Source: Pseudogymnoascus destructans (lineage: Eukaryota > Ascomycota > Leotiomycetes > Thelebolales > Thelebolaceae). Taken from it: a DNA stretch of 64,000 nucleotides. This document shows, piece after piece, positions 33,142 to 42,819 of the stretch. Each line of letters opens with the position of its first letter. Position 1 is the stretch's first letter. The stretch covers positions 806,001 to 870,000 of the forward strand of contig NW_020167533.1 in NCBI RefSeq assembly GCF_001641265.1, written 5' to 3'. The notes beneath the pieces are model-generated. The model was not told the origin of the DNA, searched no databases, and saw only the letters and a list, made by a program, of their open reading frames with translations. Made by a program: the position numbers and the translations under genes.

Positions 33142-36100
33142 GAGAAGGCTCCTTCCTAGGTCTACACAAATGTGACCTGCGAGGACTAGACTTACGAGAA
33201 CTCCTGGGAGGCACCCAGTTCTTAGTCGACACAACCCTGAGTATGAATGGACTCGGGGTGCAAACGAAGTCCCTGGCAGACACAGGAGCAAATGGCTACC
33301 TCTTCATTAACAAGCCTTTTGCAATACGACTGTCAAAAGCGCTTCAGAGCCCATATGGAAACTACCCTACTCTGTACCCATATGTGGATTTCAGCACAAA
33401 ATCCAAGTGTAACGCTGACTTCTAAATGATAGAAGACACAGAGGTTTCTTGCGTAAGGTTGACTTGACAGAGGAGGCAGGGGATTAGACACAAAGGCTTT
33501 CCAAGTAACACGTTACAGTATTGTAAAGAATACTATATTGAGTTGAGCACGAAGCTCCTATCTAAGAAAATACTATCTACTTATATAGTGGCGTCGTGCC
33601 TCATGGGTAATCTGGATAGTTGGCGGATAGCTAGATATTCAGGATAGTTCGTGGATAGCTCAACTATCCAATATCCACTAGTTTCTGCAACTATCCATTA
33701 GCCCCGTCACATGGCAGCCTACCCCGCTTCCCACTGTGACTCACACGTCACGTTACTAGGCCCTGGCCCTGTAACCATGACATCATGTTACTATAGCCGT
33801 AACACCAAGGCCACGTATCGGAGTATATTTGGTTACACTTAACAGTCGAAGGACGCCGGATATATAACTGCCCCTTTGTACTCCTGGACCTCGGAGCACA
33901 AGATGTGATAATTGGGAAGAAGCTTTTCAGCCGCTTCCGAATACTACTCGACTCTGCAAAGAGCCAGTTAGTATGGCCAAAGGAGTACCCGCCGACTCCT
34001 AGCTGGAGCAAGGAGATCACCTTGCCCTACCACTCACGCGAAACGTCCATTAAACATCCTGCATACCAGTCGGATGCGAATCGCCGGGATTTTGCAATCC
34101 ACCGCGAAGACAGACACTGCGCAGGCGGATGCTCGATCGAAATGAAAGTGATAACTTCCAACTACGAAGAGATCACCGATATGCCATCGAACCCACTACG
34201 AAACCAGGAGGTTTCTCCCCCACCACAGAAAACCCTAGTACATAGGTTTACACCCATGCATATATGCGAAATCAGTGCAAATGCTTTCCACCACAAGATG
34301 ATGCGAAACGACTCTGAGTTTTTTCAGACTAGCATCTACGAAATCGATCAGATCATTCATGAAAAGGAGTTGGTAGAGGACGAAGAAATGCTCCGCCTCA
34401 TCCAGCAGAAGCTTCCGCATATGCACCGGAAGTACACCGATGTCTTTTCAAAGTTGGAATCGGATCAAATTCCCCCCCACTGCATATACGACCACAAGAT
34501 ACAGCTCAAAGCCCCTTTACCAAACGCTTTCTCCCCGTTATATTGACAGGGAACCGAAGAGCTTAAGGCTACCAAGCAATACCTGCTGGAAAACCTGGAA
34601 AAGGGATTCATCGTCAACAGCAAGAGCCCCTTTGCGTCCCCTATCCTATTCGTAAAGAAAGTGGATGGCAAATTAAGATTTTGCATCGATTACCGGAAGT
34701 TAAATGGTCTCACCTGGAACGATCCCTACCCCATCCTGCGTATCGACGAACTACTAGGACGGGTGTCAAAAGCAAAAATCTTCACGAAGCTAGATATCAG
34801 ACAAGCCTTCCATCGTATACGGATGCACCCCGACTCGGAAGAGTACACGACCTTTCGGACTCGCTATGGATCCTATAAGTGCAAAGTGCTGCCATTTGGA
34901 CTGACGAATGGTCCCGCAACCTATCAGCGGTATATGAATGACGTCCTGATGCAATACTTAGACGACTTCTGTACCGCATACTTAGACGACATCCTAATCT
35001 ATTCAGAGGACCCTACGGAACACATAGAGCATGTGCATAAGGTCCTACAGCGTCTCCGAGAAGCTGGACTCCAAGCCGATTTGAACAAATGCGAGTTCAA
35101 CGTCACCAGGACAAAATACTTGGCTTATGTTCTCACTAGCTCCGGTGTCGAAGTGGACCCTGACAAAATCGAACCCCTTCGTAACTGGATCCGACCGACC
35201 CCTGTTACGGGTGTGAAGTCCTACCTGGGATTCTGTGGCTTCTATAGACAATTCATTCGTAATTTTGGCAAAATAGCAAAGCCCCTCACCACCATCACTA
35301 GTCCCTCGGAGCCGTTCTGGTGGACAGACGAATGTGAGGATGCGTTCGAGGAATTGCGACGACAACTTTTAGCGGTACAGGCACTTCACCACTTCAACCC
35401 CGAATTGCCTACGAAGCTGGAGACCGACTCCTCTGATGGAGTGGTAGCTGGTGTCCTGTCTCAAGAACACCCTGACAAGCGATGGTATCCTGTAAGCTTC
35501 TACAGTCACATCCTATCTGGGCATGAGATCAATTGGGAGATCCACGACAAGGAACTGTTCGCCATCGTCAAAGCGTTCGCAAAATGGAGGCCAGAATTAG
35601 CATCGGTACGCCACCGAATCGACGTCTACACTGATCACCGTTCGTTGGAATATTTCATGTCTACCAAGATTCTCACAGCGAAACAGGTTCAGTGGATGGA
35701 GCTACTCTCCGACTTCAATTTCTGCATCACGTACACCGCAGGCAAGAATAATCAGAAGGCTGATATTTGAGCCGAAGAGACCAAGACCTGGTAACGCAAC
35801 AGAAAGTCAAACTCGACAGTAGAGTGAGGGTATTACTAGGTCCAAGCAGCCTGCACCCCCGAATCAGCACCGAACTCGCCGAGAGCTACATAGCATCCAT
35901 TAATTCGATGGACACCCCCGAGCCCCAGGTGCCCTTCAATTTAATAGAGGCGCTATGTGCGGACAATCGGAAGTCATTCACCGAGACTCGCGCGAAACAA
36001 CCCCTACTGGACGGATTCGCGATGAACGACCAGCTCCTCCTGTACAAAGGCCGCCTATGTATGAATCGCCACACCGACCTATGTACGAAACTGATCTGAG

Positions 36101-36903
36101 AAGCGCACGATCAAGTGTCGTCAGCACATCCAAGTGGCAGGAAAACCTACCAATTGCTCGCTCCAAGGTATCATTGGGTCGGGATGGAAGCGGACTGTTT
36201 GCGGTATGTACGAAACTGCGTGACATGCCGGCTTTCTCACACCAATGTCACTTAGCAACAAGGATTCCTACACCCACTACCCGTACCCGAATATCCTATG
36301 CAACACCTCACCATGGACTTCAAGGAGTTCCCAAGGGACAAGCATGGATACGATAGCATCTTAGTGTTTATGGACCGACTCGGTAAGAGTTCAGTAACCA
36401 TACCTTGCTACAAAACCACAACTGCCCAGCAGATGGCGCAATTGTTCATCGAATGGATATACCGGTTCGGACACACTCCGGAGTCGATTGTAAGCGACCG
36501 TGGACCCCAATTTGTATCATCCTTTTGGCAGGAGTTCTGTCGAATTATCGGCGTTAAGGTTAAGCTGTCGACTGCCTATCATAAGCAGACCGACGGGCAG
36601 ACGGAAATCATGAACAGATACATCGATCAGAGACTGAGGCCTTTCGTATCCCATTATCAGGATAACTGGAGTGAACTCATCCCCATAATGGACCGCGTTC
36701 AAATGACACTCCCCCACGGATCCATTGGCATGACCCCCTACCGACTCAAGTACGGAACCGATCCGCGTACGAGTTGGGATTGGAACACTCCGAAAAGCAC
36801 CAACCCCCGGGAGACCCTAAACCGAGAGGAAGCCAAGGCGGTTGCAGACCGAATGCATACCGCATGGGTCCATGCAAAGGAAAGCATGGCAAAGGCACAA
36901 GAA
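33123..36903 (+). pseudogene. Pol polyprotein of gypsy G2, broken
   Basis: Contains the protease start (ADTGANGYLFI), then a 397-bp solo LTR with CCAAG duplication, then the rest of protease, RT (AYLDDILIYSED), RNase H and the integrase core (SDRGPQFVSSF, HKQTDGQTE). Lesions visible against G1: TGA at 34544-34546 (CGA in G1), a one-base loss with TGA near 35768, TGA near 36098 and TAG near 36253. The frame leaves pol at 36903, where an inverted segment begins; the integrase C-terminus and chromodomain are found on the minus strand at 37939-37340. Several of the nonsense changes are C-to-T or G-to-A. Confidence 0.92.
33408..33804 (-). mobile_element. Solo LTR, family L3, inside G2 pol
   Basis: A 397-bp insertion with TGTAAC...GTAACA ends and a perfect CCAAG duplication (33403-33407 and 33805-33809). 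Its reverse complement shares the TATA box region (CACTATATAAGTAGATAG) and U5 with the solo LTR at 39099-39573, but its U3 consists of different, GGATAG-rich sequence. Confidence 0.92.
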
Positions 36904-37939
36904 GCGGGTCTGGCCATAAGTATGCCCCTGTCCTGTGTGGTTTCAGTGCTGATTCGGTTTAGCAAATCCGGTCGTCACTGCGCCCGTCTTCAGACGGAGC
37001 AGGGGAGCATGCCGGCTCTTTGGGGGAAGTGGTGGCTACCGTGGGCAGGCTTCCTGCTGTTGCTGTCGCCGCGACGGTTCCGGACCGCGCTGGGGGGAGG
37101 AAGAAGGGTGGTGGTGAGGGTGGTGAGGGTGAGGGGGATGGGTTTGGGGCCCAGTATGGGGTGGAGGAGGATGGGGCGTAGGAGGGAGGAGGCCCTGTGT
37201 CAGAGGGGACTCGGACCTGACTCTTTGCATGGGGTCGCTTCGACCCTTCGTCTCTCTCGGTGGTAGCTGCTTGTTGTGACGACGGTGAGACGTTTGGGAA
37301 GGGTGACTCCCGCAAGAGTTACGGTGGTGAGTGCACCCTGGCTTAGAGGGTATTTTAGTTTAGAGTCGTAGATAGCAACGACTCTGTTTCTTCCGCTTTG
37401 TCTTCCTTCCTGTGATCGTAGTTTTGTTCCTCGCCCGCCTCCCCCGCCGTAACCCATCCGAGTAGTTCTCGAGGTGGACCTAGTAAATCTCGGTATTCTG
37501 TGTGAAACTCTCGGAGTTTCTGGGGAGAGTTCATGAAGTTCGACACTGGGTACCACTCTGGGTCCGGATTGTATCCGACCCAACTAACCCGGTATTGTAG
37601 TTGCTTCCGGCGGAGCCTCACTGCAAGGATCTTTTCCACTTCCCATTCCTCTACGCCATCACTTCGCTGCTAGGCTCAGGCGGATCCTGACCAGGTAGGG
37701 GGTTGTTTGGATCCTTCATGAGGACGTCTGGTGAGAACACATCGTGTATTTGAGAACTGGTAGGTAGTTCCAATCGGAACGCGTGCCCAATCCGTTCCAA
37801 CACCGTATATGGTCCGACCCATTGTTGGCCCAACTTGCGGCTAGGACGAGAGTTTTTCAAATTTTTGGTCGATAGGTACACTCTATTTCCTACGTCCCAG
37901 TTGATGGCCCTTTGGCGTCGATTCGCGTGCTTAGACATT
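36904..37939 (-). other. Inverted segment of G2 (integrase C-terminus, chromodomain, antisense exon 3)
   Basis: Relative to G1, this approximately 1.04-kb block is in reverse orientation. On the minus strand it starts with MSKHANRRQRAINWDVGN, continues through GQQWVGPYTVLERIG and the chromodomain (VSWVGYNPDPEWYP), and ends with the third exon of the antisense accessory gene, which therefore reads on the plus strand here up to TAG 37179-37181. Both breakpoints share GAA, so the rearrangement could have used microhomology. Frames at 37340-37660 and the GC-rich plus-strand frame around 36960-37260 are parts of this. Confidence 0.85.
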
Positions 37940-38292
37940 TCGAGGGCGGCGCGCATTGCGCGGAGCTCCTCGTAGGAGTCGCGCTCGGCGGCCGAGCGGA
38001 ATTTTGGAATGCTTTGGGCGGCCATAAGGGCCACCCGGTGTGCCTCTGCAGCAGCGGCTTCGATGGCGGCGGGATCCCAGGGATCTGATGCTTCGGCGGC
38101 AGCAAGGGTATTCCTCGTCGAGGAACCAGGGAAGCTTTGCAAATTGTTAGCAAAAGCCAACAGAGACAGAACAGCACAAGGGAACTCACCGGAACGCAAG
38201 TGGAGTGCTGCGCCGTGCAGTACTCGCACTTGGACGAGGCGGGGGACCAGACACAATCGTGGTCCTTGATGCCACGAGCTTTGGCCCGGCAT
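37940..38292 (-). pseudogene. Antisense accessory gene remnant in G2 (exons 1-2)
   Basis: Colinear with the G1 antisense gene. Exon 1 end (to 38190) encodes CVWSPASSKCEYCTAQHSTC followed by VP and a GTGAGT donor at the same codon as in G1. A 55-bp intron (38135-38189) with a GCTAAC branch follows, then exon 2 (from 38134), first in frame as LPWFLDEEY and, after an indel, as PAAIEAAAAEAHRVALMAAQ and IPKFRSAAERDSYEELRA. The first CX2C pair is lost. The donor of intron 2 reads ATAAGT beyond the inversion breakpoint at 36904. The copy is clearly dead but preserves the gene plan. Confidence 0.7.
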
Positions 38293-38598
38293 AAAAAAAA
38301 CAAAGAGGTTGGAATTCTGCGCAGAATCCCGTCAGCCCAGCACACGTTATCACCCCCATGCTAATGTGCTCCCATCACCTACTCGTTGTTGTGGATGGAA
38401 GTATCCTATCCAATTCATTAGTGTACTGTCGGACAATCCACAAGAAGGGGTCACTTACAGTTCTCGGAGTAGTGGCCGCTGGCGTTGTTGTTGGAGACAA
38501 AAGAAGAAGCAGATGCGGCTGCGCACTCATAGTCTGGCTTACAACAATGAACTCTGAATCGGGTTAGCACAAACACTTCTCCTTTCATACATAGGACA

Positions 38599-38758
38599 GT
38601 CTAACCCGAATGCTTCGCAGATGCAATTCGGAGTCCACTCGGACCGCCAGGAATGCACCCCCGAGCGAACAAAGCAAAGTCTAACCCGAACGCTTTGCGG
38701 ATGCGATTTGGAGTGCACTCAGACCACCACGAATGTACCCCAGAGCGAACAGAGTAAA
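38599..38758. repeat. Two 80-bp tandem repeats in G2 3' region
   Basis: Two imperfect copies (38599-38678 and 38679-38758), each starting GTCTAACCCGAA and ending near GAGCGAAC. They lie between the antisense gene remnant and the 3' LTR. Function unknown; possibly a promoter region of the antisense gene. Confidence 0.7.
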
Positions 38759-38967
38759 CTCTGGTTCTGCACAATAAACGGAGTCGATACGGCACAGCTC
38801 TAGCATGACATACAACGCACCTTCCTGACACGGCACATAAACAGGGTTGTTACAGATGCCATTACGAACAGAATAGAACGCTCTTCTCACGGATACCATT
38901 CGGAGATGTTGCGGAAATAATTCTCACGTGTTTCGTGGACAAAACACTCTCTTAAGAGGGGGGGTAG

Positions 38968-39694
38968 TGTAAGGATGCCAAAGCCCTCAGTGATGGAAAG
39001 CATTGGAGTCGGGCAGGTTACGGTCACGTGGGGAGCATTAGGGTAGGTTAGCCGAGTCGGACCCGTTTCGGTTACTTAAGGGGATTGACCAAACGGGGTG
39101 TTACGACGGAACAAGAAGGCTGGCCAACTACAGGACAGGAAGGAGGGAGGTCGCATGAGACCGGCCCTGGTACCTGGAGGGGCAGCGGGGAATAGTAGTT
39201 CCGAAAGTATCACGTGACGGACTCGCAGGATGATGAGAAGAGTCCTAAGAGTCCAGGACTCCGAGGACTCGAGTGAGTTCCCAGGAGTCCACTAGGCACG
39301 TGATGGACTCGCAGGATGATGAGAAGAGTCCTAAGAGTCCAGGACTCCGAGGACTCGAGTGAGTTCCCAAGAGTCCACTAGGCACGACGCCACTATATAA
39401 GTAGATAGTATTTCCTTAGATAGGAGCTTCGTGCTCAACTCAATACAGTATTTGTTATATACTAGTAACGTGTTACTTGAAGCCTTTGTGTCTGATCCCC
39501 TGCCTCCTCTGATAAGTAAACCTTTACGCAAGAGAACCTCTGTGTCTTCTATCGTTTAGAAGTCAGCGTTACACGGGGTTCCTCATCATCTTTTTTGTAT
39601 CCTTCGTAGTAGACCTATAGGATAGCATCCGTTTAGCCTCCGACTCGCACTCTCATATGCTATTACTGTGAGCTGGGTGCCCTGTGTCCTTACA
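38968..39694 (+). repeat. 3' LTR of gypsy G2, split by a solo LTR
   Basis: Starts TGTAAGGATGCC after a GGGGGGGTAG purine tract. After 131 bp it is interrupted by the L3 solo LTR (39099-39573) and its CGGGG duplication, then resumes and ends at 39694, followed by GTATT. Without the insertion it is 247 bp and close to the 5' LTR. Confidence 0.93.
39099..39573 (+). mobile_element. Solo LTR, family L3, inside the G2 3' LTR
   Basis: A 475-bp LTR with TGTTAC...CGTTACA ends and perfect CGGGG duplications (39094-39098 and 39574-39578). U3 carries two 86-bp tandem copies (39211-39296 and 39297-39382) that start CACGTGA and are almost identical. The TATA region CACTATATAAGTAGATAG and the U5 part match the other L3 copy at 33408-33804. 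Confidence 0.93.
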
Positions 39695-39971
39695 GTATTG
39701 CTTGTTGAATCTTAATCTTCTCTTGATCGTATCTTCATATTGTGCAGTCCTATATAGTACTATGGCTTGGAGGCAAACTCCCTTTAGCATCAACATTTAA
39801 GAAATGTATTAACTCTTAGAATTTAGGGCGTTAGATAATCGAAAATGGTAATGAGCACCTAGCAATGACCCGGTGTTTAAATGTAGGAGTATCAAAGTCA
39901 GCATCTCATCATTTATAAGGATTACGAAGTCCATTTTGTAGAGCACTAGAGATACTCATTTGCATGTTCTT

Positions 39972-40923
39972 TGTCATACTGATATTCGTTGCACTCAGTT
40001 TGCTATCAAACTCAAGAGCAAACTTAGAAATCTCCTACTCAAATCTACAAGTCACTATACATATTTTGGCTTATCACACCAACAACAAGAGCAATACTAC
40101 TAAACGATTGCTACAACCCTCTATGATTCATTACACGTCATCGCTCCTTAGTTACTGGGCCAATACTAGCACATAGCATATCTCTACAACCCTCTATGAT
40201 TCATTACACGTCATCACTCCTTAGTTACTGGGCTAATACTACCACATGACATCTCTCTACCAACTAGAGGCCTAGAAACATAAACGATAGCTCCAAAAGC
40301 TTCTACAACCCTCTATAATTTATTACATGTCATCACTCCTTAGTTACCCACAAGATTGGTTAAGTTATGACATAATTTGTCTATAGGGGGACTCTGACCT
40401 TGGACCTCCTTTCACTTCCTATAGGCTAGGAACTAAGAGATGGTTCTATGGAATTCTCTTACGTTCACTACATGATGAGCAAGCTAGTTGTGGGTCACAC
40501 TTGGTTTCTAATACAGTTACCAAGCCTGGTTAGTCATGGAAAGTCTTGGAAAATGAGAGAACTACACTCCTTTGGCATAAATAGTATTGCCCTTTCCTTA
40601 AGAAAGGGCAAGCACACAATACAGTAAATCGACTTTCACATACTTCCACGTCTTTTCCAAGCTTCCAAGCATTCATCTTGTTACTCCTTGTTTCTGAAAA
40701 GTCAGTGAGGTGTTAACCTCTGACTTACCCCTGAGTTCCCAGACTCAACATTTGTTGCAACTTGTCTGAACCACTTCACTACATCACACACCTGATTGCT
40801 GCGTTGTGGAATAGTCTAAGCTACGACCCTTTGGCTCTTTTTCCTAAGACAGTGTGTTGTCTTAGTAAAATCATCCCTTCCTTGGGTGGCTAGATTCTCA
40901 CATCTCGTGCACCCACCATTACA
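39972..40923 (+). repeat. R1 dispersed repeat, longest copy
   Basis: About 952 bp with TGTCATACTG at the left and CACCATTACA at the right, that is TG...CA ends. The left half has three imperfect copies of a unit beginning CTACAACCCTCTATGATTCA. A TATA-like CATAAATAG is followed by a near-palindrome around CTTTCCTTAAGAAAG. It looks like a long LTR, but the flanks (TTCTT and ATATA) are not duplicated. Copies lie at 1-260, 47601-48690, 48691-49207 and 62293-62374. Confidence 0.8.
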
Positions 40924-40937
40924 ATATAAAAGGGATA

Positions 40938-42798
40938 ACGTACATGTATAGCTAAAGCGCCAAACAAGCGAAAGCGCCAAAATGATGCGGTGATCAAACC
41001 CCCCAACTAAATGTTAAATTCCTCAACAACAAAACATGCCCCATAAAAACGATGAAAGCCAATTAGTGCTAGCTATCCAGGCTATGCAAAGCGACCCAAA
41101 GTTACGCCTTCGAGTTGCTGCTAGGATCTATTATGCGGACCACCGCAAGCTAGGTCGTCGTCTAGAAGGTGTACCTTCACGACGCGATATCCAAGCCAAC
41201 TCACGGAAATTAACTAACCTAGAGGAGTCCGTCCTTGTTCAGTATATACTCGACCTAGCTGCCAAAGGGTTTCCTCCTCGGCTGTCTGTTGTTGAAGATA
41301 TGGCAAGTCGACTACTTGCAACACGCGACGCGTCACGCGTTGGGTCGCGTTGGGCTTCAAACTTTGTTAAGCGGCGTGTAGAGCTCCAGACACGCTTTCA
41401 GCGCAAATACGACTACCAGAGGGCTAAGTGCGAAGATCCAGAAGTTATTAATGGCTGGTTTGAGCTTGTGCGTAACACAATTGCGAAATATGGTATCGAT
41501 GAAGCAGATATCTACAACTTTGATGAGACTGGGTTTATGATGGGCGTTATCTCAACTGCTATGGTTGTAACAAGCTCAGACGGGCGGGCAAAAGCAAAGA
41601 AGGTACAGCCTGGTAATCGGGAATGGGTTACAGTAATCCAAGGCGTTAGTTCTCAAGGTTGGGCAGTACCACCATTTATCATTGTTGCAGGCAAAAACCA
41701 CCTTACATCTTGGTATGAGAATAGTGGATTTTCAAGCGATTGGGTGATTTCTGTTACTGAAAATGGCTGGACTACAAACGAGAGAGGCATGGATTGGATT
41801 CAGCACTTTGAGAAGCATACAAAGGCCCGGAGTGTTGGTGGTTATCGCTTGTTAGTCCTTGATGGTCATGAGAGCCACCACTCAGATGAGTTTGAGGAGT
41901 ACTGCAAGGAACACAACATTATTACGCTTTGTATGCCTGCTCACTCTTCTCATCTACTCCAGCCACTTGATGTTGGCTGTTTCGGCCCGTTAAAGCAGGC
42001 CTATGGTCGGCAAATTGAAGATATGATGCAGGCTCATATTTCTCATATTACAAAGGATTGACTTCTTTCCTGCCTTCCACGCTGCATTTAACACTACAAT
42101 GACGGAAAGTAAAATTCGAGGCGGGTTCCGAGGGGCAGGGCTTCTTCCATTTGACCCTGAGAGAGTGATATCTACACTTGATCTTAAGTTAAGGACACCA
42201 ACGCCTCCAAGCTCCCGCCCAGGTACTGCTCAACCTTGGGTTTCTCAGACACCAAACAACCCAATTGAAGCTATGTCACAGTCTACATTTATTAAAACTC
42301 GGATTTCACGCCATCAAAATAGCTCTCCAACCTCAATCTATGCAGCTGTTGACCAGTTTACAAAGGGTGCATCGCAAATAATGCATCAATTAGCACTGCT
42401 AAAGGCAGAGAACCAAAACCTACGACAGGCAAATGAAGTACTAAGCAAGCGCCGGAGAGCTAGGAAAACACGACTACAGCAAGGAGGATCACTTAGTCAA
42501 CAAGGGGCGCAAGAGCTACAGGATGAGAGGGATGTTGTGCAGCAGGTAGAGCAGGAAATAAGGGCAAGCCGTGGTCGGAAGCCAAGGGAAGAAACCCGTG
42601 CCCGTCGCTGTGGCAAGTGTGGTGAGACTGGGCACAATGCGCGCACGTGTCAGATTGTAATAGACACCTCTGAGGAAGAGGACTCCGAGTAGTTTCAATT
42701 GATTTCTAATGTTGTGGTAGATTTATCGCAATGTTTGTCGTGAGGGTAGATAATTTTGGCGCTTTCGCTTGTTTGGCGCTTTCGCTATACATGTACGT
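40938..42798 (+). mobile_element. Pogo/Fot1-type transposon, copy B
   Basis: 1861 bp, TA-flanked (40936-40937 and 42799-42800). TIRs are as in copy A with one change (GCTAAAGCG for GCGAAAGCG) in the left one. The extra base against the 1860-bp standard is the frameshift insertion in the transposase. Only 17 bp separate its right TA from the left TA of element D. Confidence 0.94.
41036..42692 (+). pseudogene. Pogo transposase of copy B, single-base frameshift
   Basis: Nearly identical to the copy C transposase. One extra T at about 42058-42060 converts AAGGATGAC into AAGGATTGAC, producing a TGA after 341 codons; the remaining frame (to 42692) is open and ends with the zinc knuckle CGKCGETGHNARTC. 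The break lies after the third catalytic acid (LDVGCFGPLK), so a truncated catalytic protein could be made but without coiled coil and knuckle. Confidence 0.93.
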
Positions 42799-42819
42799 TA
42801 TCCCCTTAATATTTATATA

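Larger units (their letters stand above)
31300..39694 (+). mobile_element. Ty3/gypsy element G2, decayed, with internal inversion and two nested LTRs
   Basis: Same family as G1 but older. It is flanked by GTATT duplications (31295-31299 and 39695-39699) in the hAT host gene. The 5' LTR is 31300-31545; the 3' LTR is 38968-39694 and is split by a solo LTR of another family. Gag is open; pol has several stops, an inserted solo LTR (33408-33804) and an inverted segment (36904-37939). The two LTRs differ at a few positions, consistent with greater age than G1. Confidence 0.93.
18194..39971 (-). pseudogene. hAT transposase host gene, split into four pieces by nested insertions
   Basis: Four minus-strand pieces give one hAT transposase in correct order. 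39971-39700 is the N-terminal part with a stretch like LPPSHSTI; 31299-31117 has IHFIVDLWTS and LMGLIAHY; 29279-29152 has GYFMMDNATNNDTMIASL; 19494-18248 has QKWKYCEDN and the C-terminal dimerisation segment SIPAMSAEPKRLFSGAKITI. Stops interrupt several pieces (for example TAG for Trp after CEDN). The gaps are exactly gypsy G2, pogo F and pogo E (with G1). Total hAT sequence is about 1.9 kb. The gene was dead or dying before or during these insertions. Its N-terminal flank is cut by an R1 repeat. Confidence 0.88.

Noticed and set aside
39972..40923. R1 as a proven solo LTR
   Set aside because: TG...CA ends and a TATA-like box fit, but the 5-bp flanks do not match and no internal element is seen; kept as an unclassified repeat.
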